Under the pieces are notes generated by a model. That model was not told the DNA's origin, searched no databases, and was given only the letters and a program-made list of their open reading frames with translations. Below are positions 34,391-44,786 of a stretch of DNA of 64,000 bases, in pieces (position 1 is the first letter of the stretch; each line of letters opens with the position of its first letter). Source of the DNA: CAWIHS01 sp963836005 (GTDB lineage: Bacteria; Pseudomonadota; Gammaproteobacteria; GRL18). Location: NCBI GenBank assembly GCA_963836005.1, contig CAWIHS010000003.1:62001-126000 (forward strand). Reading direction: 5' to 3'. The position numbers and the translations under genes are program-made.

Positions 34391-37300
34391 TCATTCAGAT
34401 GACAGCTGTGGGGAATTACCAAAATAGTAATTCAATCGAAAATGAATTGATTCATGAATAGATAAAATGACCGGAATAACTATCAGCACCAACAGCGTCG
34501 CAAAAGCCAGTCCAAAAGCAATGGAAACAGCCATTGGTATTAAAAACTGTGCCTGTAGCGAAGTTTCAAACAATAAGGGTAACAAACCGGCAATAGTGGT
34601 CAGCGAGGTAAGCAGCACCGCTCTTAATCGCTGCACTGATGCTTCGATTAAAGCTTCTTTAACCAGCATGCCCGTATCCCTCAGTCTTTTATAAAAACTG
34701 ACCAGAATAATGGAGTCATTCACTACAATCCCGGACAAGCCGAAAAATCCAAAAATAGATAATAAAGTAATATCGATATTCAACAGCCAGTGTCCCCAGA
34801 TTCCACCTACCAGACCAAACGGAATAATCGACATGACGACCAGAGGCCAGCCGTAAGAAGCAAAGACCCAGGCCAGTACAATATAAATCAGTATCAGCCC
34901 CAGGATCCCTCCCCATTTCATATCATCCGTAGATTCCTTCTGATCAGCAGCACGTCCTTCAAAACTGTAATCGATCCAGTATTTTGTTTTCAGCTCAGGC
35001 AATACCTGATCATCCAGAGAGGCTATAATTTTATTGACATTATTTTCTTCACTGTTAACTTCAGCCGACACTTCAATAGCCAGTTCACCCTGAGCATGCC
35101 TTAATACCTCAAATCCCTGTCGGACATCCCAGTGCGCGATACTGGTCAGAGGCACAAATTCACCGGCAGGAGTTCTGATATTCAGACGTTCCAGGGTATT
35201 GATCTGTTCCCGTTCAGCTTTTGGCAACTGTATTCTGACTTCGACTTCATCTGGACCGTCCTGAAAGATCTGCACCAGTTTGCCGTCAAAGGCAGTTCTT
35301 AGCTGATTTGCAATATCTTCTACCGTGAGCCCAAGCATTTCACCGGCAGGCTTGAGTTTGAAGATCAATTGCTCTTTACCATAGGGCATATCATCTTCGA
35401 TAGCATAAACACCTGTAACATTTTTTAAAGCTTCAGATAATTCCAGCGCTGCCTGTTTTAATTGCGTGTTATCGTCCCCTGTTAGACGTATGGTCAAATC
35501 ACTCCCAGGAGGACCCGCTTTACGAGTTACGATAGTCATATTTTCCATTCCAGGAGGATTATCCAGTTTTTCTTTCCAGTGTTGAATAAACTCCGTATTT
35601 CTAACGCTACGTTTGTCAGGTTCTGTTAATTGTAAAAAAATAGCACCCAGTTGCTCGCCAGTCTTGCCGGAGCTACCGCCACTAAATGAGCTGCCGCTTA
35701 TAGTTACAGCCATGTCTATCAAACCGCCGCCTAGTTCATCATTAGTTTCATTGAGTTTTTGTTCCATATGGCGTAAATAATCCTCGGTCTTTTGTCGCGA
35801 CACACCAGAGACATAACTCATATTGGCATACACAATCTGTGATTCGGGTGAAGGAAAAAAACTGAAGTTAATGCGTCCGCCGGCCAATAATGCAATTGAC
35901 GCTATAAGGCTGGAAAAAACCAGTGCAATTGTAATTGAGCGGTGATTGAGAGCCAGAGTAATTATTTTTCTAAATTGAGTATTGCGAAAAGAATCAAATG
36001 CGCTATCCAGTCTGGCACGTAGCGTTGTACGATCTTCACTATCGCGTTTTAAATGGGAAAATGAATGACGGAGGTGTCCTGGCAGGACAAAAAAACTTTC
36101 CACCAGAGAAGCCAGGATGACACAGATAACGACTAGCGGAATATCAAACAGAATATTTCCCATAATGCCTCCCACCATCATTAAAGGTAGAAAGGCGGCT
36201 ATGGTTGTCATTGAAGAAGCAAGCACGGGTAAAAACATACGCCTTGCCCCGCCTTCAGCAGCAAGCAGGGGCGCTTCACCTGCCTGATAATGAGCCAGGG
36301 CATCCTCTCCCACAACAATGGCATCATCGACTATAATACCCAGCGCCATGATCAGACCAAATAAACTGATCATATTTATCGTACCGCCAACTGCATAGAG
36401 GATAGCCAGGGTAGCCATAAAGGATATGGGAATACCTAAAGCAACCCATAAAGCCACTCTGGCAGAAAGAAACAGGTAGAGGATCAGGACGATCAATATA
36501 AGACCGCCGCCGCCATTTTTAAGTAATAAAAATATTCTATCACTGATCAGACGCCAGGATTCGTCAAATATTTCTATTTTTATGGAGGGCGGTAATGTTG
36601 CCCGTGTTTCAGCCAGCCATAGCTGCAACACTTTTGCGGCTGCCAGAGCATTGCCCTGCTCGGTACGCTGCAATTCCAGCTCAATAACTGACTTACCGTC
36701 TTTATAACGCTTAATGCCTTTTTCATCTGCATGCCTGGTTATCTTCGCAACATCACCCAGGCGCACAAAATCAGTACTGGTGGACACCACAGGAATTTCG
36801 GCAAACTCCATTTCATTACGTGCCTGCTGCAAACTGCGTAATTCCCTGGCCCCATCCTGTTCACCCAGTGTCCCGGCCGGCAAATCCTGGCTGAAGGCAT
36901 TGATACGCTTCGCTATTTCATCCAGTGACAATTCCAGATATTGTAATTGAACTAACGGAATTTCAATGCTAATTTCCTGATCAGGCAGACCATTGATTTC
37001 AACCTTGTCAATTCCTCTGTGGGTCAGGTCACGTTCAAACTGATTAGCCAAAAGTCTCAGTTGATTAAGATCGTCGGTCCCGGAAAGGATCAGTTTGGCA
37101 ATCCCTTCATAGCGAGTGATTGTTTCAACTTGCGGCTTTTCTGCCTCTTTGGGCAGGTTCCTGAATTCATCCACTTTCTGTTTGACTTTATCCAGGGCCA
37201 GGATCATATCTGTACCTTCAAAAAATTCCAGCTGGATAGAGGACACATCCTGAGCAGAGGTGGAGGTCATATTTTTTACATTCTCTACCGACTTCAATGC

Positions 37301-37507
37301 CTGTTCCAGAGGTATGGTAATACCCTGTTCAATATCTTCTGCACTGGCACCACTCCAGATAACTCTGACACTGACCCGATCAAGTGCAAAGCTCGGAAAA
37401 AACTGTACATTAAGTTTAGACAGGGCAAAAAAACCTGATAACAGCATAATGGTCATGAGTAGATTTGCGGCTACTTTATGATGGGCAAAAACTGATATTA
37501 TTTTCAT
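34391..37507 (-). CDS. RND efflux transporter permease subunit (AcrB-like family)
   Basis: A 1038-residue proton-driven inner-membrane pump. The topology is standard: TM1, large periplasmic loop, TM2-6, then TM7, a second loop and TM8-12. The N-terminus MKIISVFAHHKVAANLLMT and the TM4 proton-relay region GLIMALGIIVDDAIVVGED (with the Asp-Asp pair) are typical. It groups with the AcrB/MdtB-like or uncharacterised HAE branch; substrate not predictable. It overlaps the upstream membrane-fusion gene by 4 bp. No outer-membrane channel gene is adjacent. Confidence 0.93.
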   Translation of the reverse strand: MKIISVFAHHKVAANLLMTIMLLSGFFALSKLNVQFFPSFALDRVSVRVIWSGASAEDIEQGITIPLEQALKSVENVKNMTSTSAQDVSSIQLEFFEGTDMILALDKVKQKVDEFRNLPKEAEKPQVETITRYEGIAKLILSGTDDLNQLRLLANQFERDLTHRGIDKVEINGLPDQEISIEIPLVQLQYLELSLDEIAKRINAFSQDLPAGTLGEQDGARELRSLQQARNEMEFAEIPVVSTSTDFVRLGDVAKITRHADEKGIKRYKDGKSVIELELQRTEQGNALAAAKVLQLWLAETRATLPPSIKIEIFDESWRLISDRIFLLLKNGGGGLILIVLILYLFLSARVALWVALGIPISFMATLAILYAVGGTINMISLFGLIMALGIIVDDAIVVGEDALAHYQAGEAPLLAAEGGARRMFLPVLASSMTTIAAFLPLMMVGGIMGNILFDIPLVVICVILASLVESFFVLPGHLRHSFSHLKRDSEDRTTLRARLDSAFDSFRNTQFRKIITLALNHRSITIALVFSSLIASIALLAGGRINFSFFPSPESQIVYANMSYVSGVSRQKTEDYLRHMEQKLNETNDELGGGLIDMAVTISGSSFSGGSSGKTGEQLGAIFLQLTEPDKRSVRNTEFIQHWKEKLDNPPGMENMTIVTRKAGPPGSDLTIRLTGDDNTQLKQAALELSEALKNVTGVYAIEDDMPYGKEQLIFKLKPAGEMLGLTVEDIANQLRTAFDGKLVQIFQDGPDEVEVRIQLPKAEREQINTLERLNIRTPAGEFVPLTSIAHWDVRQGFEVLRHAQGELAIEVSAEVNSEENNVNKIIASLDDQVLPELKTKYWIDYSFEGRAADQKESTDDMKWGGILGLILIYIVLAWVFASYGWPLVVMSIIPFGLVGGIWGHWLLNIDITLLSIFGFFGLSGIVVNDSIILVSFYKRLRDTGMLVKEALIEASVQRLRAVLLTSLTTIAGLLPLLFETSLQAQFLIPMAVSIAFGLAFATLLVLIVIPVILSIHESIHFRLNYYFGNSPQLSSE

Positions 37508-38817
37508 AGCGCTGTAGCAGATTCAGGAATTAAAACGGCTTTATTCTTTGCAGCAGTTGAACTATCGTCAGATATGCCTGAAACCACTTCAACTTTCAGA
37601 CCATTAAATGCATTAGGCAGGTGTGTGACCAGAATGTGATCACCTGCCTTAAGCTCAGCACTGCGTACCAGCAGCATTTTATCCGCTTTGTTTTCCAATG
37701 AGGCATCCAGCTGATACTCACCAATCATTTCAACAGTTACAGAGTAGATCCTTCCGTCTACAATTTTATACAGTCGATTGTAACCATACATTGACTGGTA
37801 AGGAACTGCGATAAGACTGGATTTGGGTGTACGCTGCAGGTGCACTACCACGATAGTGCCTAGTCGGATGGATATATCATCGTCAGTAAAAGAAAAAATA
37901 GCTGGCACACCGCTGGCTGAACCCAGGCCGGAAAGCCGTTCAAGCACGACAGGAAAGCTTTTATCACCCGTATAGGCTATACCCGTTAAAGTTTTATTCT
38001 CCAGCAGATCCTGTTTGACTTCAGGCATGATCTTATTGGGCAATTTAGCCCTGATTAACAGTTTATCCATGGAATACAGGCTTAACAGCTTTTCATTATT
38101 ATTCACCCGATCACCCGCAGTCACATTTACATTAGCGACTAATCCGGAAAAAGGTGCATATATCTTGCTTCGTTCCAGAGCCAACTGTGTTTTTTCCAGT
38201 TCAGCTTCTGACTGTAATAACCTGGCTTGCAGTTGTTCCAGTCTTGCCTGATGCTCGTCAACCGAGAATTCTTTGGCAATCACCAACAAACGCTGTTTTT
38301 CAACCTGCTGCATCGCCTGTTCGGTTTCTGATACTGAACCAAGATTTTTCTGTTTTACTGTTTCTGCACGCTGCAGAGCTTTCTGACTCAAAGACAATAA
38401 TTTTTTCTCATGCAACAGTGACTGTTTATCAATCTCATGTTTTAATTTTTCACTTTTGATTTGTGCATTGAGTTCATCGACCTTACCCTGGGCCTGTTTT
38501 AATAGAGGCATGAAATCTCGTTGATCCAGAACGATTAATAACTGTTCAACCTTAACATATTCACCCTCTTTAACTTTAACCTCTTCAACATTGCTGTTAG
38601 CCGGAGCCGCCGCATTAAAGAGATCAGGTGTTTCAATTTTTCCATAAAGCGTGATAATCGGGGCCAGGGTCTGAGGCATAATTTCCGCCATCTCAACTCG
38701 CCAGACACGTTCACTGCTTTCAATCAGCGGCGATTTCTCTCTACTCGACATCATGAACATGAAAAAAGAAACTGCAATCATCAAAACAATAACAGGTATA
38801 AGGATTTTTTTAATCAT
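37504..38817 (-). CDS. RND efflux periplasmic adaptor (HlyD/MFP family)
   Basis: About 437 residues from an ATG at 38817 (MIKKILIPVIVLMIAVSF); an ATG five codons upstream (38832) is possible. An N-terminal membrane anchor precedes a lipoyl/barrel-sandwich half (NVEEVKVKEGEYVKVEQLL), a long helical hairpin (about residues 95-215, charged heptads) and the second lipoyl half with IYAPFSGLVANVNVTAGDRV. A beta-barrel and membrane-proximal domain follow. It links the RND pump encoded downstream to an outer-membrane channel. Confidence 0.92.
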   Translation of the reverse strand: MIKKILIPVIVLMIAVSFFMFMMSSREKSPLIESSERVWRVEMAEIMPQTLAPIITLYGKIETPDLFNAAAPANSNVEEVKVKEGEYVKVEQLLIVLDQRDFMPLLKQAQGKVDELNAQIKSEKLKHEIDKQSLLHEKKLLSLSQKALQRAETVKQKNLGSVSETEQAMQQVEKQRLLVIAKEFSVDEHQARLEQLQARLLQSEAELEKTQLALERSKIYAPFSGLVANVNVTAGDRVNNNEKLLSLYSMDKLLIRAKLPNKIMPEVKQDLLENKTLTGIAYTGDKSFPVVLERLSGLGSASGVPAIFSFTDDDISIRLGTIVVVHLQRTPKSSLIAVPYQSMYGYNRLYKIVDGRIYSVTVEMIGEYQLDASLENKADKMLLVRSAELKAGDHILVTHLPNAFNGLKVEVVSGISDDSSTAAKNKAVLIPESATAL

Positions 38818-38869
38818 AAAGGTTTCTATCAAAAGTCAAAGTATGTTCATGAAGGTTTGAGTTAAGCTT

Positions 38870-38900
38870 CTAAACAGCTGTTCGGAAATAGTATCCATAA
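38870..38900. repeat. Family C repeat, single-end fragment
   Basis: AAACAGCTGTTCGGAAATAG followed by TATCCATA matches the complement of the right end of the family C elements at 46347 and 61341. Only this end is present. A small direct repeat of ATCGAAGC follows at 38898-38916. Confidence 0.45.
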
Positions 38901-39167
38901 TTATCGAAGCATCGAAGCATCGAACAATCCCTGCGATAAGGGTGTTGACTGATAATTACAACCGGGTAATTTATATTTTACTATATAACAATCAAGATCT
39001 GCCTGCAGTTGCATAAAACTTTCAGCACAGGATTTTGATTCGGCGGTCAAATCCCGTGTGTGATTTAAGACACCAGGCACATGGATTTGTTCAGCTAGCT
39101 GCTGCAAGTGGATTTTATCACCGGAAACCCCAGGCCAATCCCAACGTCCAGACCCAAAGGTATCCAT
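38901..39167 (-). other. Doubtful small open frame, possible gene fragment
   Basis: An 88-codon open frame starting MDTFGSGRWDWPGVSGD with two later cysteine-containing segments (SKSCAESF, KLPGCNY). I recognise no family, there is no ribosome site before the ATG, and it ends in a short ATCGAAGC tandem beside a family C fragment. It could be a decayed gene. The rest of the 39168-39639 gap holds only weak repeat-like words (a TAAGTACTTAAGGATCATCA stretch near 39388, also near 10350) and no gene. Confidence 0.25.
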
Positions 39168-39639
39168 TCAATGCTTAACTGTTTATTGTTTCTTAGATAT
39201 TTAATGATCGCTTTATAGCATCTTTGTTTGCCATCGTAGCGAACAATATCACCTGGTAAACGCACTTACAGCGATTTTAGCTGTTTTCCCATCACTTATC
39301 TGCCCTATCTGAACAAACATAGAGTTATTTTAAAAATACAGGTAAAATAGCCCGCTTACAAATCCACGATAAATTCGTTTATTCGTAAGTACTTAAGGAT
39401 CATCAATTGTTTGTGAGAAGCATGGATGCAGGGAACAACCTCGGATGTATTGAAGCATGTTCTGAACCTAATGCATAAGTTCAACCGATTTATTCAGGTT
39501 CAATAACCTGCCATCTTTAAAATGTTTTCAAATCCCTGTACCACATCAGTGCCCTGTATAAATGGATGGGCTTTCACTTGATTTTTTTCATTGAACAGCT
39601 ATTGTTCTGAGTTAATACACTTCCTAAAAAGGGCCTGAT

Positions 39640-40077
39640 ATGAAAACGATAAGGATACAGAAAGTCGGTAATATAATGGTTGATTTATTCCATTATCTTG
39701 CCCTTTTTGTGATCGGTGCCACTATTGTCTGGTCTGCCATATATGAATACATAGACATCATGCACAAAGGTCATGCCAGTTTGAAGGATATTTTATTACT
39801 CTTCATTTATCTGGAACTGGGCGCAATGATAGGCATCTATTTCAAAACTCACCGTCTGCCAGTACAATTTCTTATCTACATCGCCATAACCGCCCTTTCC
39901 AGACATCTGGTCATAGATGTACAGAAAGTAACCGATAATTTCCACCTTTATCTTTTAATCAGCATTGCCTTTGCTATCGTTTTGCTCAGCGCGTCTATTT
40001 TTATTTTAACTTATACCGGTAAAATATACGGCCAGCCGGAAGATGATATGAATTATGATCCACAAGACAAAGAATAA
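39640..40077 (+). CDS. PsiE-family (phosphate-starvation-inducible) membrane protein
   Basis: A 145-residue protein with four membrane segments. It carries the PsiE pattern LLLFIYLELGAMIGIYFKT followed by RLPVQFLIYIAITALSRHLV and a final helix LLISIAFAIVLLSASIFIL. PsiE proteins are induced by phosphate starvation in E. coli; molecular role unknown. An in-frame ATG 12 codons in (MVDLFHYL) is an alternative start. It lies before the sensor kinase with a 103-bp gap. Confidence 0.85.
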   Translation: MKTIRIQKVGNIMVDLFHYLALFVIGATIVWSAIYEYIDIMHKGHASLKDILLLFIYLELGAMIGIYFKTHRLPVQFLIYIAITALSRHLVIDVQKVTDNFHLYLLISIAFAIVLLSASIFILTYTGKIYGQPEDDMNYDPQDKE

Positions 40078-40180
40078 AGTCCAACAGCATACTGGCAATA
40101 AAGTGGAATTATGATGCTGATTTATTCATCGGCTGATAAGATAACGCCATTCAATTTATTCAGCAAGCATTAAATAACCA

Positions 40181-41755
40181 GTGAAGTTCTTTCGCCCTGC
40201 TACAATTTTCAATCAATTCAAAAACTTTGGCCTTGCTGACGACAGAGAAATCGCCCTAAAGCAAGTCCAGATGTTAGCCCAGAATATTATCTCTACAGCA
40301 CCACTGGAAATAGTTGGCAGTTTATTCCTCAGCCTGTTTTTTTATCAATTGCTGCCTGCGCAAGTGCTTATAATCTGGGGCACAGTCACCATTTCACTGA
40401 TCATATGCCGTTTATTCGTTATGCGCAGGGTTAAATCCTCACCTCCTAGCGATAATCACTCTATTTTGTCTATTACACGCAACTTTTTCTATCTGACTTT
40501 ATTTTTAGCCCTCTGCTGGGCAATGCTGCCGGTCATGGGATTTTTTTCTACAGAAGTGGTCCGCCTGAGTATTGTCATTGCCGTTTTTATTATTGCCTCA
40601 GTGGGTATTGCTTCATTGTCCGTGATCTTTCCAATTTGTTCAGCCTTTATAATCCCTCCTATGCTCGGGCTGGGGATAATGACAATCTCATCTGGTGAAA
40701 TACGTCACATTGCATTAGGTATCACAATTTTTATCATAGCTGTTCCTTTGTTTTACAGGATGGGCAGTAACCTTAATCAAAGCCTGCTGCGTTCCTTCAG
40801 GTATATTCTCGATGCTGACAAATTACTCTTGCAGCAGGAGCTTCAGCTCGAGTACAGTAAGCAGCTACACAATGAAGTCAGACGTTATAAAGATCATCTC
40901 GAGGATCTGGTTGACACCCGAACCCAGGTGCTGCAGGAAACTAATAAGGCACTGATTGCCCAGATAGAAAAAACGGTTCTGGCACAACAAAAAGCAGAAC
41001 AGGCTAACCGGGCAAAAAGTGAGTTTCTAGCCAATATGTCACATGAATTACGTACCCCCATGCATTCTATTCTCAGTTTTTCTACCTTTGGCTTGGAACG
41101 TATTAATACTGCGACGCAGGAAAAAATTGCCCAGTATTTTAAAATAATCAATGAGAGCGGGCAACGATTGTTAAGTTTATTAAACGATTTACTGGATCTG
41201 GCCAAACTGGAATCAAATCATATGAATTTTGATATGCAATATCATGATTTGTACCCGCTGGTGGAAAGCTGTATTCTTGGGCATGAAACGTTAATCGAAG
41301 AGAATCATTTAAGCAGTCGAATAGTACCCCCCGTTATTGATACACATGCGACCTTTGATACATTGCGGATCAGCCAGGTTATTACCAACTTGCTTTCCAA
41401 TGCCATTAAATTCTCAAATCCGGAAACTTGCATCAGTGTGGAATTTTTATCTTCGCAGTTAACACTTTTCGAGAAACCTGAAGACGGTGAGATTCTGGAG
41501 GAGGAACAAGCTTCAGTCAATGCCATTCAGTTATGTATCATGAATACCGGCATTGGTATCCCACAGAACGAACTGGATAATGTGTTTGATAAATTTATTC
41601 AAAGTAGTAAAACCAAATCAGGCGCAGGCGGAACGGGTTTAGGACTCGCTATCAGCAAGCAAATCATCACCGGTCATCAAGGTGAAATATGGGCAGAAAA
41701 TCCACCGGGTGGAGACACTGTTTTTTGTTTTAAAATACCCGTTAAGGATATTTAA
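40181..41755 (+). CDS. Membrane-bound sensor histidine kinase, orphan
   Basis: A 524-residue kinase with a GTG start. Six or so hydrophobic segments (about residues 40-205) form the N-terminal membrane region without a large periplasmic loop. A coiled coil (about 215-275) leads to a HisKA domain with the phospho-acceptor His288 in FLANMSHELRTPMHS. The HATPase domain has the N box (ITNLLSNAIKFS), a G1 box (NTGIGIPQNEL) and a G2 box (GGTGLGLAIS). There is no receiver domain and no response-regulator gene next to it. The signal is unknown. Confidence 0.92.
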   Translation: MKFFRPATIFNQFKNFGLADDREIALKQVQMLAQNIISTAPLEIVGSLFLSLFFYQLLPAQVLIIWGTVTISLIICRLFVMRRVKSSPPSDNHSILSITRNFFYLTLFLALCWAMLPVMGFFSTEVVRLSIVIAVFIIASVGIASLSVIFPICSAFIIPPMLGLGIMTISSGEIRHIALGITIFIIAVPLFYRMGSNLNQSLLRSFRYILDADKLLLQQELQLEYSKQLHNEVRRYKDHLEDLVDTRTQVLQETNKALIAQIEKTVLAQQKAEQANRAKSEFLANMSHELRTPMHSILSFSTFGLERINTATQEKIAQYFKIINESGQRLLSLLNDLLDLAKLESNHMNFDMQYHDLYPLVESCILGHETLIEENHLSSRIVPPVIDTHATFDTLRISQVITNLLSNAIKFSNPETCISVEFLSSQLTLFEKPEDGEILEEEQASVNAIQLCIMNTGIGIPQNELDNVFDKFIQSSKTKSGAGGTGLGLAISKQIITGHQGEIWAENPPGGDTVFCFKIPVKDI

Positions 41756-41771
41756 AATTCCAGAGACTAAC

Positions 41772-41932
41772 GTAACTGTTCAGCGTAGCATCAGGTTCGT
41801 GATTACTATCAGGGATTTATTGACCCACTTGGATGTAGGAAATGCAGATGATGCAGGAGCAATCATCTGTCTTCCACAAACACCTGACAGCAACCACTTC
41901 ACATTGAATCTAAGATACACTTGAATAGTTAC
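41772..41932. repeat. Family A MITE-like repeat
   Basis: A 161-bp copy with ends GTAACTGTTCAGCGTAGCAT and, on the complement, GTAACTATTCAAGTGTATC. The interior has GGGATTTATTGACCCACTTG, AAATGCAGATGATGCAGGAG and AAACACCTGACAGCAACC. It lies between the kinase and the Dnr-like gene. Confidence 0.75.
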
Positions 41933-42103
41933 AAACTAACACTGAAAGATGTGTTTATAATCCTGAATTCAGGCCTGATATAAGTTGAGTATATATTTAT
42001 TATTGATGAGCTTATATACTAAAATGCGTATAGCACGTAAATTGCGAATTTTACACAGGTCATTAAAATTTGCTTAATTTCATTATATTTTTAAGGTAAC
42101 ATT

Positions 42104-42820
42104 TTGAGTCTCAGTAACCTTTTTCAGCAGGAATTGTGTCAGCATTACCTTTTTCGCCGACTGTCCAATGAGGCTTATAGTGCTATTCTGGAACATTCCG
42201 GGATACTTATGCTAAAACGAAACGAAATACTGTTTGAAGCTGGCAATGCTGCGAGAAGTTTCTTTCTGGTCAGACACGGCCAGATAACCTTATTTCAATC
42301 ATCTCCTGACGGCAATGAAAAGATAGTTGATATCATTGGATCGGGACAGACATTTGCTGAAGCTGTAATGTTTATGGAGGGCAATCGTTATCCCGTTAAT
42401 GCTAAAGCCACCTGTGATTCCGAGCTGTTTTATTTTGATAATGCAGTGTTTAAGCAGCAACTGGAAAACTCAAGCAGCTTGTGTTTCTTGCTCATGGCTG
42501 ATATGAGTGCACGTCTCAAAGGTCTGCTCAATGAAATCAGTGAACTGACTATCTATAATGCCAAACACCGCTTGATCAGTTACCTGCTGGGGCATGTCAG
42601 TGACTTGCAGGAACAACCCTGCATTAAATTAACCGCCAGCAAATCTATTGTAGCCTCACGTTTATCCATTACTCCCGAGACTTTTTCAAGAATCCTTTCC
42701 AAACTGAAAAAAGACGGTTTAATCAGTATTGATGATGAATCCATCACCTTACTGGAACCAGCAAAATTGAAAAAAATTATAGGTGAGCAGTTTGCTCACC
42801 ATAGAAAAAACTGTCTATAG
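42104..42820 (+). CDS. Crp/Fnr-family regulator, Dnr-like
   Basis: A 238-residue regulator with a TTG start preceded by TAAGG. The N-terminal cNMP-type beta-barrel contains GQTFAEAVMFMEGNRYPV, close to the TFAEAMMFM segment of Pseudomonas Dnr. A long dimer helix follows, then the winged helix with KSIVASRLSITPETFSRIL, again Dnr-like. It lacks the N-terminal cysteine cluster of Fnr, as expected for the heme-dependent, nitric-oxide-responsive Dnr branch. Denitrification or nitrosative-stress control is inferred; no denitrification genes are in this window. Confidence 0.85.
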   Translation: MSLSNLFQQELCQHYLFRRLSNEAYSAILEHSGILMLKRNEILFEAGNAARSFFLVRHGQITLFQSSPDGNEKIVDIIGSGQTFAEAVMFMEGNRYPVNAKATCDSELFYFDNAVFKQQLENSSSLCFLLMADMSARLKGLLNEISELTIYNAKHRLISYLLGHVSDLQEQPCIKLTASKSIVASRLSITPETFSRILSKLKKDGLISIDDESITLLEPAKLKKIIGEQFAHHRKNCL

Positions 42821-42948
42821 CCTCTTTAATATTAAACTTTTACAGGCGCGAAAGCCCCTATTTAGCAATCTATCAAAGACTAAACAGACAGATTACTTAT
42901 AAAAAACCTTTCTTTTTTTTACCGACACGTTAGAATACCAGGCAATAA

Positions 42949-43023
42949 CTCCCCGTAGTTTAATGGATAAAATAGGGCCCTCCTAAGGCTTAGCTCCTGG
43001 TTCGACTCCAGGCGGGGAGGCCA
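42949..43023 (+). tRNA. tRNA-Arg (anticodon CCU)
   Basis: The acceptor stem CTCCCCG (42949-42955) pairs with CGGGGAG (43013-43019), followed by discriminator G and an encoded CCA. The anticodon loop is CTCCTAA, giving anticodon CCT in the DNA, which reads AGG. The T arm has GGTTCGACTCC. It resembles E. coli argW, including the CCTCCTAAGG core. Directly downstream is the truncated ppx. Confidence 0.95.
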
Positions 43024-43061
43024 TTTCATATTGATTAACCTGTATAAACCCATCTTTTTTT

Positions 43062-44413
43062 TCTTATAGACCCACAGCAAACGGGTCTCGCCTGCCTGTT
43101 ACGTTTTGGACAACGACTGAAAAATATACCCCCCGAAAATATTCGTATTGTAGGTACGAATACCTTACGCAAAGCAAAAATGGTCGTGAATTTATAACTC
43201 GTGCGGAAGCTGCACTTAATCATGATATAGAAATTATTGCCGGGCGAGAGGAAGCCCGATTAATTTATCTGGGAGTAGCACACAGTCATTCCAGGAACAC
43301 CTCCAACCGACTGGTAATCGACATCGGCGGTGGCAGTACAGAATTTATTATCGGGCTGGGATTTGAACCGGTATTAACGGAGAGTCTGCACATGGGTTGC
43401 GTAAGCATGACCATCAAAGCCTTTAGCGATGGAGATCTGAGTGAAAAAAATTTTAGAAAAGCTGAAACATTTGCTGAACTGGAATTACAAAGTATTACTC
43501 ATACCTATCAGAAAATCGGCTGGGAAGTTGCAACGGGTGCATCCGGGACGATTAAAGCTACAGGTAAAGTACTGCAGGCACATCATGAAACAACCATGAA
43601 TGAAGCATCCTTTACGGGGATCACGCCAGATGGATTAAAATGGTTAAAAACAACCATGATTAGCCAGAAACACATCAGTGATCTATCTCTTGAAGGATTG
43701 AATAGTGATCGTCAGGCAGTGTTTGCCGGCGGAGTGGCTATTTTAATTGCCGCCTTCAAAGTTCTCAAAATTATACGCATGAATGTTTCAGACAGTGCCC
43801 TGCGTGAAGGGTTATATATGATATACAGGGACGCATCAACCATGAAGATGTACGCCAACGAACTATTAATCACCTTATCAAACAATATCATATCGACATT
43901 CAGCAGGCCAATGCAGTCAAGGACTGTGTCACCATGCTTTTCTCACAGGTAAAACAGGTCTGGAATATTGATCTGTTTGACAGTTTTCAGTTACTTGAAT
44001 GGGCCAGCATACTGCATGAAACAGGCATGTCCATTGCGCATAATCAGTTCCAGAAACATGGCGCCTATATCATAGAGAATTCAGATCTGCCCGGATTTTC
44101 CCAACAAGATCAGTATAGACTGGGCTTGTTGATCCGCGCTCAACGTAGAAAAATTCCCAAACAGGAATTTGAGAAACTTTCTGAACAATGTAATCGTTCG
44201 ATGCTGTATATGACTGTATTATTACGCTTGGGCATACTGCTGCACAGGGATCATAGTAAGCCTGAACTCGCAGTTCGAGCCAAAGCCAAAGAACAACTAC
44301 TACTTATCAGTTTTCCAGATCATTTTTTTGTTGAACATCCGTTAACCCTGACCGATCTCGAATTTGAGGCAGACTATTTAAAAGCCATTGGCTTTGAATT
44401 ACTGTTTATTTAG
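43062..44413 (+). pseudogene. ppx: Exopolyphosphatase (Ppx/GppA family), 5'-truncated and frameshifted
   Basis: Homology to Ppx starts abruptly about 40 bp after the tRNA: QQTGLACLLRFGQRL, then IRIVGTNTLRKA. The N-terminal 95 or so residues, with the first ATPase-fold motif (DLGSNS), are missing. A first frameshift lies in an A-run near 43176, after which the frame reads NGREFITRAEAAL, VIDIGGGSTEFIIGL and GASGTIKA. A second near 43815 moves the reading to GRINHEDVRQRTINHLIKQ, ASILHETGMSIAHNQF and NSDLPGF, ending at 44413. Polyphosphate hydrolysis by this copy is not possible. Confidence 0.85.
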
Positions 44414-44583
44414 CCCGGCCTGTAGATAAATTTTATACTTCATTTGCATGTATAAAGAATTATCTGACACTCTATGGCAAGTAATAAATTGTAATTTCCC
44501 AGTTTCTCCCCTCCTGATACGTTCCTCATCTGCAGACCGATAGTGAATTTGAATGAATTGAAGCAGTTAAAAAAAACCTGAAT

Positions 44584-44768
44584 ATTTTTTTAATCGGGAA
44601 TTGAGTTTACTTGAATTTAATCGTCGCGTACTGGAACAGGCCAGGGTATTGAATAAAAGTCTGAATTTTATTATTTCCCTGGAAGGTAAGGATGCTTTTG
44701 GCCGTGACAGCGGACTGGCTGTTGTCCAGGCACCCCGTTCCCTGCCGCGCATTGTCAGATTACAATAA
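44584..44768 (+). pseudogene. ppk: Polyphosphate kinase remnant, N-terminal and core pieces fused by deletion
   Basis: Reads FFNRELSLLEFNRRVLEQAR, the Ppk N-terminus, then jumps directly to VLNKSLNFIISLEGKDAFGR and DSGLAVVQAPRSLPRIVRL, which lies about 100 residues further on in intact Ppk. The frame ends in TAA at 44766. No start codon fits. With the C-terminal fragment below, this is one ppk gene with large internal deletions. Confidence 0.8.
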
Positions 44769-44786
44769 CTTTATCAGACATCTTAG

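Noticed and set aside
41682..41924. An 80-codon open frame overlapping the kinase end and a repeat
   Set aside because: It runs through the end of the kinase in another frame and then family A sequence; not a gene.
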